Source of the DNA: Limnobacter parvus
GTDB taxonomy: Bacteria > Pseudomonadota > Gammaproteobacteria > Burkholderiales > Burkholderiaceae_B
Assembly: GCF_024623725.1 (NCBI RefSeq)
Contig: NZ_JANKHG010000015.1
Span: 1 to 64,000 of the forward strand
Direction of reading: 5' to 3'
Length of the DNA stretch: 64,000 nt
Part shown: positions 19,552-30,408 of the stretch, piece after piece
How the letters are laid out: every line of letters begins with the position of its first letter
How positions within the stretch are numbered: position 1 is the first letter of the stretch
Notes under the pieces: model-generated
Databases searched by the model: none
Seen by the model: only the letters and a program-made list of their open reading frames with translations
What the model was told of the DNA's origin: nothing
Position numbers and translations under genes: made by a program

Positions 19552-19785
19552 ATGAGTAACAAAGGGCAATTACTACAAGACCCCTTCCTCAATTTGTTGC
19601 GCAAAGAGCATGTGCCCGTGTCCATTTACTTGGTCAACGGCATCAAGCTTCAAGGCCAAATCGAGTCTTTTGATCAATACGTGGTTTTGCTGCGTAACAC
19701 TGTGACCCAAATGGTTTACAAGCACGCTATCTCAACAGTTGTGCCCGGCCGTTCAGTTACATTCACCCCAGAGGTGAAGGAGTAA
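19552..19785 (+). CDS. hfq: RNA chaperone Hfq
   Basis: A 77-residue Sm-like hexamer subunit that pairs small RNAs with their targets. The Sm1 motif ([20 protein letters not shown]) and Sm2 motif ([11 protein letters not shown]) are intact. QDPFLN and the proximal-face residues are standard. Beta-proteobacterial Hfq is short with little C-terminal tail, as here. It is followed by hflX in the conserved hfq-hflX-hflK-hflC order. Confidence 0.98.
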   Translation: MSNKGQLLQDPFLNLLRKEHVPVSIYLVNGIKLQGQIESFDQYVVLLRNTVTQMVYKHAISTVVPGRSVTFTPEVKE

Positions 19786-19822
19786 ACCTTATCTTCGCTT
19801 TCCAAACACCCCATGGTTTGTT

Positions 19823-20944
19823 ATGACTCGTAGTTGCCTGGTTGCACTCGATTTAGGTCAGCACGAGTTTACTGAAAGCGTCGATGAACTCGCTCTATTG
19901 GCCACCTCTGCTGGTGCAGAGGTGATCGGCGTGTTCGTGTCCAAACGACGCTCCCCGGATTCAGCAACTTTTATTGGTTCTGGCAAGGTGCAAGAAATTC
20001 TTGCGCACTGTGAGGCCGAGGAAGTCGAGCTGGTCATTTTTAATCACTCCTTAAGCCCTGCCCAACAGCGAAACCTGGAAAATGCAATGGGGCGGCGAGT
20101 GATCGACCGTACGGGCCTGATTCTTGATATTTTCGCGATCCGTGCTCGCAGTTTCGAGGGCAAGTTGCAGGTTGAACTGGCCCAGCTGCAGTACATGGCC
20201 TCACGCCTGGTTCGCGGCAATACCAATTTGTACGGGCAGCAGGGCGGTATCGGCATGCGAGGTCCTGGTGAAACACAGCTGGAAACAGACCGCCGATTGA
20301 TCGGTGTGAAAGTAAAGCAGTTAAAAACCCGGCTCGAAAAGCTGCAAAAGCAGCGCCAAACGCAGCGCCGCCAACGCGAGCGTCGTGGGCAGTTTACGGT
20401 GGCTATCGTTGGTTACACCAACGCCGGAAAAAGTACTCTGTTTAATTCTGTGGCCAGCGACAAGGCCTTTGCTGCCGATCAGTTGTTTGCAACGCTTGAT
20501 ACCACCACCCGACGCGTGTGGCTTGCACCCCGCGTCGACATGGCTTTGTCTGACACGGTCGGATTTATTCGCGACCTGTCGCACTCATTGGTCGATGCGT
20601 TCAAAGCAACCTTGGAAAGTGCGGTGCATGCCGACTTGTTGCTGCATGTAGTTGATGTTAGTTCGCCGGTGCGGCACAGCCAGATCGAAGAAGTGAACAA
20701 GGTATTGCTCGAGATTGAGGCTGGGGATGTGCCCCAAATCATTATCTGGAACAAAATAGACGCCTGCGAGCGTTCGGTGGAAGTCGAGCGCAACGAGAAT
20801 GGTAAGATTTTGTCCGTGGCGGTGAGTGCGCGCTATGGTTTGGGCTTGCTTGAATTGCGTGAATGTTTGACTGAACTTGCAGTGGACTTTTACGCTCAAA
20901 CCCGTGGGAAAGACACTCAGTCGGACGAATTGCAGTGGGCTTGA
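19823..20944 (+). CDS. hflX: GTPase HflX
   Basis: A 373-residue ribosome-associated GTPase that splits stalled 70S ribosomes in stress. The N-terminal HflX domain ends in GGIGMRGPGETQLETDRR, a family signature, then a coiled coil rich in Gln/Arg. The G domain has GYTNAGKSTL (about 196-205), DTVGFIRDL and NKID. The C-terminal extension seen in E. coli is largely absent, so the protein ends soon after the G domain. Confidence 0.96.
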   Translation: MTRSCLVALDLGQHEFTESVDELALLATSAGAEVIGVFVSKRRSPDSATFIGSGKVQEILAHCEAEEVELVIFNHSLSPAQQRNLENAMGRRVIDRTGLILDIFAIRARSFEGKLQVELAQLQYMASRLVRGNTNLYGQQGGIGMRGPGETQLETDRRLIGVKVKQLKTRLEKLQKQRQTQRRQRERRGQFTVAIVGYTNAGKSTLFNSVASDKAFAADQLFATLDTTTRRVWLAPRVDMALSDTVGFIRDLSHSLVDAFKATLESAVHADLLLHVVDVSSPVRHSQIEEVNKVLLEIEAGDVPQIIIWNKIDACERSVEVERNENGKILSVAVSARYGLGLLELRECLTELAVDFYAQTRGKDTQSDELQWA

Positions 20945-20981
20945 ACTTCAACAACAAATTTTTTCAGCAGTAGGAACAAGC

Positions 20982-22295
20982 ATGTCAATGAATGATCCGG
21001 ATTGGGGTAGAAATTCATCGGGAAATCAAAACAACGATGAACCGCCGAAACCCCAAGATCAAGACAATCGCAGACCTGGTGGTCGACAAGACGGGCCACC
21101 CGATCTTGATGAACTCTGGCGCGATTTTAACAATCGCGTAAATCGCCTGTTTGGTAAAAAAGGCGGCGGCAATGGCGGTGGTCCACGCGGCCCGTTTGGC
21201 GGTGGTGCAGGCAGCGGTGGTCCCAGTATGGAAAATGCCGGCAAGGGTATCACTGTGGTACTTGTTGTTGCAGTGTTGGTGTGGCTGGCCAGTGGTTTTT
21301 ACATTGTGCAGGAAGGTCGTGAGGGTGTGGTCTTGCAGTTTGGCAAGTACAGCCACACGTCGATGCCAGGTTTTCAATGGCGCATGCCTTACCCCATTCA
21401 GTCGCACGAAGTGGTGAATTCGTCTCAGGTTCGCATTATTGAGGTGGGATATCGAAACGATGTCAAAAGCAAGGTGCTGCGTGAAGCCCTGATGCTGACT
21501 GAGGATGAAAACATCATCGACATTCAGTTTGCCGTGCAGTACCGCTTGAAAGATGCGGGTGATTACCTATTCAACATGGTCGATCCGGACGAATCAGTAA
21601 AGATGGCCGCCGAGACTGCCATTCGCGAAGTGGTTGGTCGAAATGCAATGGACTTTGTGTTGTATGAAGGCCGTGAGCAGATCGCCTTGAACACCGCCGA
21701 AGTTATACAGGAAATTCTCGACCGCTACGGCGCTGGCATTTTGGTGTCCAGCGTGACCGTTCAAGGTGTTCAGCCGCCTGAACAGGTGCAGGCCGCATTT
21801 GATGATGCCGTGAAGGCCGGTCAAGACCGTGAGCGCTTGAAAAACGATGGTGAGGCTTACGCCAACGACGTCATTCCTCGTGCCCGAGGCAATGCCGCCC
21901 GCTTGGTGGAAGAGGCCAACGGTTACCGTGAACGAGTAATCGCGCAGTCTGAGGGTGACACCTCCCGCTTCAAAGCCATTTTGACTGAGTACGAGAAGGC
22001 ACCGAAAGTCACGAAAGACCGTCTGTACCTGGATGCGATGCAGGAGATTTATTCGAACGTAAGTAAGGTGATTGTTGATACCAAAAACAACAGTCAATTG
22101 TTATACCTTCCTTTGGATAAATTGATCGAGAAAAGCGCGCCCGCTGGTGTGGACAATTCCAGTGCCAGCAATGCTGCCGCGGCGGCCAGAGCGGCTGAAA
22201 CAAGCCCATCGGCGCCGCGCACCACCACAACAACTGAAGGATTTGACACAAGCGCGCGAGATGCCATGCGCAATCGCGACCGGGGAGCACGATAA
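20982..22295 (+). CDS. hflK: FtsH protease modulator HflK
   Basis: A 437-residue membrane-anchored SPFH/band-7 protein. A Gly/Asn/Pro-rich cytoplasmic head is followed by one membrane segment (about 88-108). The SPFH domain (QEGREGVVLQFGKYSHTSMPG) and an Ala/Glu-rich helix (NAARLVEEANGYRERVIAQ) then lie outside. With HflC it forms the large complex that encloses FtsH and tempers its proteolysis. Start 20982 follows TAGGAAC. The longer frame from 20877 would overlap hflX by over 60 bases and lacks a ribosome site. The stop is 2 bp from hflC. Confidence 0.96.
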   Translation: MSMNDPDWGRNSSGNQNNDEPPKPQDQDNRRPGGRQDGPPDLDELWRDFNNRVNRLFGKKGGGNGGGPRGPFGGGAGSGGPSMENAGKGITVVLVVAVLVWLASGFYIVQEGREGVVLQFGKYSHTSMPGFQWRMPYPIQSHEVVNSSQVRIIEVGYRNDVKSKVLREALMLTEDENIIDIQFAVQYRLKDAGDYLFNMVDPDESVKMAAETAIREVVGRNAMDFVLYEGREQIALNTAEVIQEILDRYGAGILVSSVTVQGVQPPEQVQAAFDDAVKAGQDRERLKNDGEAYANDVIPRARGNAARLVEEANGYRERVIAQSEGDTSRFKAILTEYEKAPKVTKDRLYLDAMQEIYSNVSKVIVDTKNNSQLLYLPLDKLIEKSAPAGVDNSSASNAAAAARAAETSPSAPRTTTTTEGFDTSARDAMRNRDRGAR

Positions 22296-22297
22296 TC

Positions 22298-23164
22298 ATG
22301 CCTAAGATATTTGTAGTAATAGCGGCTGCGTTGATCGGCTTTTTCGTGGCCAACACCTGCCTGTATGTTGTTGATCAGCGCCAATTCGCGATTGTGTTTG
22401 CACTGGGCCAGGTTGAAGAGGTACGCCAGGAACCTGGCTTGTATTTCAAGCTACCCGCACCATTCCAAAATGTGATTTTTCTGGACAAGCGCATTCAAAC
22501 AATTGATACGCCTGAGCCTGAACGGTTCATTACTTCTGAAAAGAAGAACCTGTTGATCGATTCTTATATCAAATGGCGAATTGTTGATCCGCGCTTGTAT
22601 TTCGTCCGCTTGAGTGGAGACACCCGTTTGGCACAAAGCCGCATGTCACAGGTTGTGAAGTCGGCTTTGAACGAAGAAATCACCAAACGCACCGTGCCTC
22701 AGATGGTTTCTGGCGAACGCACAACCGTGATGAACACCGTTGTGGAGAAAGTGAAGGACGAAGCCGAAGAAATTGGCGTGGAAATCTTGGATGTTCGCTT
22801 GAAGCGGGTTGATTTGTTGCCAGAAGTGAGCGAATCGGTGTTCCGACGCATGGAAGCTGAGCGCAAGCGGGTTGCCAATGACCTACGAGCCACGGGTGCT
22901 GCTGAGGCTGAACAAATTCGCGCGGATGCCGATCGACAGGTTGTGGTAATTCTGGCGGAAGCGTACAGAGAAGCACAAACTATCAAGGGGGAGGGTGATG
23001 CAAACGCCGGTTCGATTTATAATGCCGCTTTTGGTCGCAATCCTGAGTTCTATTCCTTTTACCGCAGTTTGGACGCTTACAGAAAATCTTTGACGTCCAA
23101 GTCTGATGTGATGGTTGTTGATCCGCAGTCCGATTTCTTCAAGTTCCTGCAAAAATCGCAGTAA
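22298..23164 (+). CDS. hflC: FtsH protease modulator HflC
   Basis: A 288-residue partner of HflK. An N-terminal membrane segment (IFVVIAAALIGFFVANTCLYVV) is followed by an SPFH domain with RQFAIVFALGQVEE and a helical region ending in RAEAERIRA-like repeats. It has the conserved YRSLDAYRKSL near the end. Two bases separate it from hflK, so the pair is cotranslated. Confidence 0.97.
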   Translation: MPKIFVVIAAALIGFFVANTCLYVVDQRQFAIVFALGQVEEVRQEPGLYFKLPAPFQNVIFLDKRIQTIDTPEPERFITSEKKNLLIDSYIKWRIVDPRLYFVRLSGDTRLAQSRMSQVVKSALNEEITKRTVPQMVSGERTTVMNTVVEKVKDEAEEIGVEILDVRLKRVDLLPEVSESVFRRMEAERKRVANDLRATGAAEAEQIRADADRQVVVILAEAYREAQTIKGEGDANAGSIYNAAFGRNPEFYSFYRSLDAYRKSLTSKSDVMVVDPQSDFFKFLQKSQ

Positions 23165-23233
23165 ATTGGGAATTATCGCGAACGCGGCATCAATCCGCCT
23201 TTGCACGAAAGGTCTGGCTCTGGAAACCGTGAA

Positions 23234-23413
23234 ATGAGCGAGACCTTTTGGTTGGCCCTTGCCCTCGTGCTGGTTCTCGAGGGCATTATGCCTTTTCTTT
23301 TTCCCAAGCAGTGGAAAGAGACCTTCCTCAAGATCGCTTCACTCACAGAAGGTCAGATACGTTTTGTGGGGCTGGTGGCGATTCTCGTCGGTATCACGCT
23401 TTTTTTGTTTTAA
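23234..23413 (+). CDS. DUF2065 small membrane protein
   Basis: A 59-residue protein with two hydrophobic helices (LALALVLVLEGIMPFLF and FVGLVAILVGITLFLF) joined by a charged loop, matching DUF2065. Start ATG 23234 is chosen; a TTG-started extension upstream is polar and not family-like. The gene sits between hflC and hisZ in many betaproteobacteria, and its position suggests a role near HflKC, which is unproven. Confidence 0.88.
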   Translation: MSETFWLALALVLVLEGIMPFLFPKQWKETFLKIASLTEGQIRFVGLVAILVGITLFLF

Positions 23414-23440
23414 AACACTCGCTTAAGAGTTGGAATAGTC

Positions 23441-24637
23441 ATGTCTGCTTGGCTTTTGCCAGAGTCCGTTGCCGATGTTTTGCCTTCCGAGGCCCGGCGC
23501 ATTGAAGAATTGCGAAGGTCTTTGCTGGACCGGTTTCGCGTGTACGGCTATGAATTGGTCATGCCGCCCATGTTGGAATACACAGAATCGTTGTTGGGCA
23601 ACGCCGATGCGTCGCTGAATTTGCAAACTTTTAAGTTGCTGGACCAAGCCAGTGGCCGCATGTTGGGTTTGCGGGCCGACACCACCCCACAAGTGGCGAG
23701 AATCGATGCGCATATTTTGAATCGCAAGGGTGTCACCAGGCTTTGTTATTGCGGCCCGGTGCTTCACACGCAGGCTTTGGGTTTGCACACCACCCGTGAA
23801 CCGATGCAATGTGGCGCTGAGCTTTATGGCTGCGGCGGCGTTGAGGCCGATCTTGAAATTCTGAATTTGGCAGTTGATACACTGAACCTGTCCGGTTTGA
23901 AGGGTTATCGTCTTGCACTGTCACATGCAGGTTTGCTTGCCGCTGTGGTCGACGGCGAAGGTTTTAGTGATGAACTGATTCGCAGTTTGCACAGTCGTTT
24001 GGCGCAGAAAGACCGCCCGGCACTTGAGGGGTTGCTGCTTGACGCATCCAAGGCATGTCGGCAACACGTTCTGGCCTTGTTGGGTTTGTACGGTGCTGTC
24101 GGGGGAAGTAACTGTGTGCTGAATCGAGCCGCTGAATTACTGCCCAGAAATCCCAAAGTGGCCGCGGTGCTGAATGAGTTGCGTACATTGATTGCCCGCC
24201 TGCAAGAAACGGTGTCGGCCATGCCAACGCTTATCCTTGATTTGGCAGATTTGGCCAGCTTTGATTATCACAGCGGCCTGATTTTTTCGGCTTATGTGGA
24301 AGGTTGTCCGAATGCAATTTTGCGTGGTGGCCGTTATGACGATGTAGGCGCTGTGTATGGCCGCGCACGGCCAGCCACTGGTTTTTCAGTGGATTTACGC
24401 GAATTGGTTTCGTTACAGGCAGTTCATTCAAAACCCAAAACAGCCATCCGTGCGCCTTGGGTTTACGACACTGAATTGATGGCTGTAATACGCGAGTTGC
24501 GCGGCCAGGGTGAGGTGGTGCTTCAATCGCTGCCCAATACCGCCCAAGAAGAAGAAGAGTTTGTATGTGATCGGCAGCTTGTACAGGCCAACGCCGTGTG
24601 GAAAGTGGTGCCGATTGGCATGAATCAGGAGATATAA
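23441..24637 (+). CDS. hisZ: ATP phosphoribosyltransferase regulatory subunit HisZ
   Basis: A 398-residue class II aminoacyl-tRNA-synthetase-like protein resembling HisS but lacking the anticodon-binding domain. Motif 2-like GRMLGLRADTTPQVARI and motif 3-like ILRGGRYDDVGAVYGRARPATGF are visible. It partners the short form of HisG in the first step of histidine synthesis and gives histidine feedback control. hisG lies elsewhere. Location between hfl and purA is normal for the group; purA starts 4 bp later. Confidence 0.94.
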   Translation: MSAWLLPESVADVLPSEARRIEELRRSLLDRFRVYGYELVMPPMLEYTESLLGNADASLNLQTFKLLDQASGRMLGLRADTTPQVARIDAHILNRKGVTRLCYCGPVLHTQALGLHTTREPMQCGAELYGCGGVEADLEILNLAVDTLNLSGLKGYRLALSHAGLLAAVVDGEGFSDELIRSLHSRLAQKDRPALEGLLLDASKACRQHVLALLGLYGAVGGSNCVLNRAAELLPRNPKVAAVLNELRTLIARLQETVSAMPTLILDLADLASFDYHSGLIFSAYVEGCPNAILRGGRYDDVGAVYGRARPATGFSVDLRELVSLQAVHSKPKTAIRAPWVYDTELMAVIRELRGQGEVVLQSLPNTAQEEEEFVCDRQLVQANAVWKVVPIGMNQEI

Positions 24638-25942
<1,305 letters not shown>

Positions 25943-25977
25943 ACTTAGAAAGCGCTTGATTTCCTGAGCTGTATCGC

Positions 25978-26451
25978 ATGAATAAACTGCATGTTGATTA
26001 TGAGCAGTATCACCACCTGATTGATCGGGTGGTTGATGCGGTAGAAAGCTCGGGTTATCAGCCTGACCTGATCTTGGGAGTTTCCCGGGGTGGACTTTTT
26101 CTGGCCGATGGTTTGTCACGTTCCTTGCGCAAACCCATGGCGGTGATCGCTGCATCTTCTTACCGCGAAAGTAGCGGTACATCCCAGGGCGACCTGCAAA
26201 TTTCTTCCACGATTGCATCGGTAGTCCCTGTTGCTGGTCAAATTCTGTTGGTCGATGACCTTGCTGATTCAGGCCACACACTTCGGGCTCTTTGTACGCA
26301 TTTAAAGCAGTTTTGTCCGCAAATTGAGCAGCTGAAAACCGCAGTTGTGTGGGTTAAGCCTTCTTCGGTTTTCAAGCCTGATTATGCAGCGCAATATCTT
26401 GAGTCGGATGCATGGATCGTACAGCCTTTCGAGACCCGCGACTTTACGTGA
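25978..26451 (+). CDS. Purine-type phosphoribosyltransferase
   Basis: A 157-residue type I phosphoribosyltransferase. LGVSRGGLFLADGLS is the PPi loop region and ILLVDDLADSGHTLR the PRPP-binding motif. It resembles xanthine/hypoxanthine-guanine enzymes (Gpt-like) in size, and its place directly after purA fits purine salvage. The exact base used is not evident. It has a separate 36-bp gap from purA with no terminator, so it may be cotranscribed. Confidence 0.82.
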   Translation: MNKLHVDYEQYHHLIDRVVDAVESSGYQPDLILGVSRGGLFLADGLSRSLRKPMAVIAASSYRESSGTSQGDLQISSTIASVVPVAGQILLVDDLADSGHTLRALCTHLKQFCPQIEQLKTAVVWVKPSSVFKPDYAAQYLESDAWIVQPFETRDFT

Positions 26452-26562
26452 AATTTATTGTTAACTTCTAATAAAAACCGCTGATTTGTAGTCTAAAAAC
26501 CCGCAAAAGCCAGTGTGGTATCCTAACGGTCACTTTCAATGTATCAAGGAGACCTAGGGACA

Positions 26563-27618
26563 ATGCCCTTTTTGAATGAAGTAAACCTCAAATTCCCCAC
26601 CCCCTGTTCCAGATTAGTACTTCTTAGTGCTTCAATTTTTTCCCTGCTTGGTACCCCAGTGATGGCTGCCAGTGTGGTGCTTGAAAACGGTGATCGTTTG
26701 ACCGGCGAAGTCATCAAACTTAGCGACAATATTTTGACTTTCAAGTCGCCTTTGTACGGTGAAGTGGAGTTGCCATGGAAAAAAGTGACCGAGCTAATAA
26801 GCGACGATGGCGTGATTGTTCAACTTAAAAATGGCAACACCGCAAAGGGCCGTGTAGCCCTGAGCGCGCAAGGTGATTTGACAATAGATCAAGGAAATTT
26901 GGGGCAGTCCAGCACTTTGACGAAAGCGGATGTGGCATTGTTCAACCCCCCGCCGGTGGACAATTCGGTGAAATACAGTGGACGTGCCAATTTAGGCGGT
27001 GTGTTCAACCGGGGGAACTCGGAAGACGATGCTTTGAATTTTGATACACAGTTTATCGCCAGAACACCGGGAAATAGGTACACAGTAGAGGCGGAAGTAA
27101 ATGAGGCGGATTCAGCTGGAATAACAACCACATCGAACCGCTATTTACTGACTCAGTACGATGCGTTTCTAAGCGAAAAAGACTATCTATTTGTGAATGC
27201 CAAAGCTGAGCAAGACAAGTTGGCTGACTTGAATTTGCGTACTTCACTGGGCGGTGGTTACGGTTATCAGTTTCTTGAGACTGACATTGTAAAATTGTCG
27301 ACCGAATATGGTTTGGCTTATATCAATGAGGATTATGAAATAGCGCCTGATGAGTCGTTTCCGTCACTAAGTTTTGGTCTGGATTACGAGCGGAAGTTTT
27401 GGAAGAAGAAATTGGTTTTCTTCAACAACTATGACTTGTCAGTTAGTTTGGAAGACACGGCAGATGCATTATTCGGGACCAAAGTGGGGGTTCGAGTGCC
27501 GATTGTTGAAAATGTAAATGTGGCCACGCAGGTGAATTTGGATTATGACAACATGCCGCCACCTGGGGTTGAGAAGACCGACACCAGTCTGATTTTCAGT
27601 GTGGGTTACGGTTTTTAG
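26563..27618 (+). CDS. DUF481 outer-membrane beta-barrel protein
   Basis: A protein of about 350 residues with a signal sequence (LVLLSASIFSLLGTPVMAA) and an N-terminal domain of short strands (VVLENGDRLTGEVIKL, repeated once as VQLKNGNTAKGRV). It ends in a DUF481 barrel with alternating polar/apolar strands and a terminal Phe (IFSVGYGF), typical of outer-membrane insertion. The function of the family is unknown. ATG 26563 after AAGGAGACC is preferred over 26539. Confidence 0.85.
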   Translation: MPFLNEVNLKFPTPCSRLVLLSASIFSLLGTPVMAASVVLENGDRLTGEVIKLSDNILTFKSPLYGEVELPWKKVTELISDDGVIVQLKNGNTAKGRVALSAQGDLTIDQGNLGQSSTLTKADVALFNPPPVDNSVKYSGRANLGGVFNRGNSEDDALNFDTQFIARTPGNRYTVEAEVNEADSAGITTTSNRYLLTQYDAFLSEKDYLFVNAKAEQDKLADLNLRTSLGGGYGYQFLETDIVKLSTEYGLAYINEDYEIAPDESFPSLSFGLDYERKFWKKKLVFFNNYDLSVSLEDTADALFGTKVGVRVPIVENVNVATQVNLDYDNMPPPGVEKTDTSLIFSVGYGF

Positions 27619-27624
27619 CCGCAA

Positions 27625-27672
27625 GCAAAAGGCGAATTTGTGCTGCTTTCATCAGTGGCAATGCAAATTCGC
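27625..27672 (-). terminator. Hairpin, probable tRNA-Leu terminator
   Basis: Perfect arms GCGAATTTG (27632-27640) and CAAATTCGC (27664-27672), with further inner pairing. On the minus strand it is followed by CCTTTTGCTT, a weak T run, so it may end the tRNA-Leu transcript. It also lies 14 bp past the DUF481 stop on the other strand. Confidence 0.45.
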
Positions 27673-27752
27673 TAAGAGCCTTTGAAATTCAGAAAAGAAG
27701 CTGGGAAAGTGCTGTACACTTCGATGAAACGCACAAGAACAGAGAAAACAGT

Positions 27753-27839
27753 TGGTGCCCAGGAGAGGACTCGAACCTCCACAGTGTTACCACCACTAGG
27801 ACCTGAACCTAGCGCGTCTACCAATTCCGCCACCTGGGC
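27753..27839 (-). tRNA. tRNA-Leu (CAG)
   Basis: An 87-base class II tRNA with a long variable arm, anticodon loop TTCAGGT within a CTAGG/CCTAG stem (anticodon CAG), T arm GAGGTTCGAGTCCTC and encoded CCA. It stands alone, divergent from rnr. Confidence 0.97.
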
Positions 27840-27856
27840 ACAGGTGCGAGCCGTGA

Positions 27857-27884
27857 ATTCTAATGAAATAAATAAATTTGTCAA
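27857..27884 (-). promoter_or_regulatory. Promoter of tRNA-Leu overlapping the rnr start
   Basis: On the minus strand, consensus TTGACA (27879-27884), a 16-bp spacer and TAGAAT (27857-27862). The -35 box covers the first base of the rnr ATG at 27884. Confidence 0.75.
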
Positions 27885-30394
27885 TGCATAAAACAGAAAT
27901 AAAAATCCCAAGTCGTGAAGACATCCTGGCTGTACTGCGCCAAGCGCAAGCCCCCTTAACCCGCGAACAGGTTTATGAACACCTGAAACTTTCGGAAGAC
28001 CAAGTTCCGATAATTGAAAAACGACTGAATGCCATGGAACGTGATGGGCAATTGATGCCCAACCGAAAAGGCATGCTTTTACTTTCAACCAAACTTGATT
28101 TTGTGGCGGGTAAGGTGGCCGGCCACCGCGATGGTTTTGGTTTCCTGATTCGTGATGATCGAGGGCCTGACGCATTCCTTTCACCGCGTGAGATGCAGAA
28201 AGTACTGCACGGCGACCGAGTGTTGGTGAGAATTACCGGCACCGACCACCGTGGAAAGCCAGAAGGGACCATCGTCGAAGTCACCGAGCGTAAGACCAAT
28301 CGCCTTGTTGGGCGACTGGTTTCAGAGCGTGGGATTTTGCTGGTCATTCCCGAGGACCAAAGAATCAAGCACGACATTCTGGTGTCGCCCAAAGATGTGG
28401 GCAATGCCACACCTGGAAAGGTAGTCACTGTAGAAATTATTGAACAGCCCACGCGCCATTCCCAGCCGATCGGCAAGGTGGCCGAGGTACTTGGCGAGCT
28501 GGACGACCCCGGCATGGAAATCGAAATTGCTGTTCGCAAGTTCGATGTGCCATATGAATTCAATCTGCTGACGATGAACCAGGCTGAAAGCATTCCCAGT
28601 GAAGTTGAACACAAAGACTTGAAGGGTCGGGTTGATCTTCGCGATGTGCCGTTTGTGACCATTGATGGTGAAGACGCCCGCGATTTCGATGATGCGGTGT
28701 ATTGCACGCCGTCGAGTGACACCAAGGAAGGGTGGCGTTTGTTGGTGGCGATTGCCGATGTAAGCCACTATGTGTTGCCCGGCACGCCGATTGACCAAGA
28801 GGCAACCAAGCGAGGCACGTCTGTTTACTTCCCGCGCCGGGTTATTCCCATGTTGCCCGAGAAACTGTCCAATGGCCTTTGTTCGCTGAATCCCGGGGTC
28901 GATCGTTTGGTGCTGGTGTGCGACATGATTATCGGCCCCAAGGGCGCGATCAAGGCCTACCAGTTTTACAATGGCGTTATTCATTCTGCTGCACGTTTAA
29001 CCTACAACCAGGTTTGGGATGCGCTGACTGATTCACAAAGCATGACTGCGAAAGCCATGGGCCATGTGTATGGCGATGTCGAAAATCTCTACACCTTGTT
29101 CAAGGTACTTTTCGAGTCGCGCCAGCGCCGGGGTGCAATGGAAATTGACACCGTGGAAACGCAGGTGATGCTAGACCCAGATGGCAAAATCGATAAAATT
29201 GTTGCGAAGCGGCGCAATGATGCGCACCGCTTGATTGAAGAATGTATGTTGGCCGCCAACGTGTGTGCAGCTGATTTTCTGGAGCGCAGCAAGCACCCCA
29301 GTTTGTACCGCGTACATGAAGGTCCCACTGTCGAGAAACTGCAAAACCTGCGCACCTTTTTGCGTTCGGTTGCCTTGACACTGGATGGTGGCGATGACCC
29401 CACAAGTCTGGATTACGCCAACCTGATGAAAAAAATTCAGGGGCGCCCCGACCAGGCTTTGCTTCAAACCATGATGCTGCGTTCCATGCAGCAGGCCATT
29501 TATACGCCGCACAATAGCGGGCACTTTGGCCTAGCGTATCCAGCCTATGCGCATTTTACTTCGCCAATTCGTCGTTACCCGGACCTGATGGTTCACCGAA
29601 GCATCAAGGCCCTGCTGGGTGGCAAGCGCTATGTGCCGATGCCACTGGACGAACGCGAATTCGAGGATTACGACCCGAAGCGCAAGGTCGACAAGGCTGA
29701 AGAAATTTCGCGTTGGGACCAATCAGGTAACTGGTTTTCATCAACCGAACGCCGTGCTGATGAAGCGTCGCGCGATGTGATGTCGTGGTTGAAATGTTTC
29801 TTCATGAAAGAACGTGTGGGCGACACATTCCAGGGTCATGTTTCCGGTGTGACCAGTTTTGGTTTGTTCATTACGCTGGATGCCTTGTACGTAGAAGGCC
29901 TTGTGCATGTGTCTGAACTCGGTACGGAGTACTTCCAGTACAGCGACAGCCTGCATGAACTGCGTGGTGAGCGCAGTGGCATTCGCTACCGCTTGACCGA
30001 CGCAATCAATGTGCAGGTTTCTCGCGTAGATTTGGATGCGCGACGAATTGAATTCCGCCTGGTGCAGGGCGTGAAGTTTGAAAGCCTGATGCGCGAGCCT
30101 GCAAAACCCAACGGCAGGGCAGGAAACCGCCCGCAACGCCAACAGGGTCGCCGCACCAACACTGCCCAAATGCAGGCGGCGGTTCAAGATGCGGGCAAAA
30201 CCGCACCTGTGTTGCCACCGGAGGAAAACAGCAATTCCCGCGGCGTGAACAAGAAGCGGGCTGCTGATGAATCCCGCAGCAAGGCTGCTGCTGAGAAAAA
30301 GCGCAAGGAAGAAATTCAAAAAGCCAAGCGTGTCAGCAATCTCAAGCCCGCCACTGGGTCTAAAATGCGCACTGCAGCAAAAAAACCTAGATAA
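27884..30394 (+). CDS. rnr: Ribonuclease R
   Basis: A 3'-5' exonuclease of about 836 residues that degrades structured RNA. In order: N-terminal helix-turn-helix (SREDILAVLRQAQAPLTREQ), two cold-shock domains, the RNB catalytic domain with DARDFDDAVYC (about 264-274) holding the metal-binding aspartates, an S1 domain (about 650-725), and a Lys/Arg-rich tail ending AAKKPR. ATG 27884 is the first in frame after a stop; a TTG lies two codons earlier. No Shine-Dalgarno is seen. Confidence 0.96.
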   Translation: MHKTEIKIPSREDILAVLRQAQAPLTREQVYEHLKLSEDQVPIIEKRLNAMERDGQLMPNRKGMLLLSTKLDFVAGKVAGHRDGFGFLIRDDRGPDAFLSPREMQKVLHGDRVLVRITGTDHRGKPEGTIVEVTERKTNRLVGRLVSERGILLVIPEDQRIKHDILVSPKDVGNATPGKVVTVEIIEQPTRHSQPIGKVAEVLGELDDPGMEIEIAVRKFDVPYEFNLLTMNQAESIPSEVEHKDLKGRVDLRDVPFVTIDGEDARDFDDAVYCTPSSDTKEGWRLLVAIADVSHYVLPGTPIDQEATKRGTSVYFPRRVIPMLPEKLSNGLCSLNPGVDRLVLVCDMIIGPKGAIKAYQFYNGVIHSAARLTYNQVWDALTDSQSMTAKAMGHVYGDVENLYTLFKVLFESRQRRGAMEIDTVETQVMLDPDGKIDKIVAKRRNDAHRLIEECMLAANVCAADFLERSKHPSLYRVHEGPTVEKLQNLRTFLRSVALTLDGGDDPTSLDYANLMKKIQGRPDQALLQTMMLRSMQQAIYTPHNSGHFGLAYPAYAHFTSPIRRYPDLMVHRSIKALLGGKRYVPMPLDEREFEDYDPKRKVDKAEEISRWDQSGNWFSSTERRADEASRDVMSWLKCFFMKERVGDTFQGHVSGVTSFGLFITLDALYVEGLVHVSELGTEYFQYSDSLHELRGERSGIRYRLTDAINVQVSRVDLDARRIEFRLVQGVKFESLMREPAKPNGRAGNRPQRQQGRRTNTAQMQAAVQDAGKTAPVLPPEENSNSRGVNKKRAADESRSKAAAEKKRKEEIQKAKRVSNLKPATGSKMRTAAKKPR

Positions 30395-30408
30395 GCGGAG
30401 CGTACCAA

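Noticed and set aside
27672..28184. 170-residue frame across tRNA-Leu and rnr start
   Set aside because: Passes through a tRNA gene and lies antisense to rnr.
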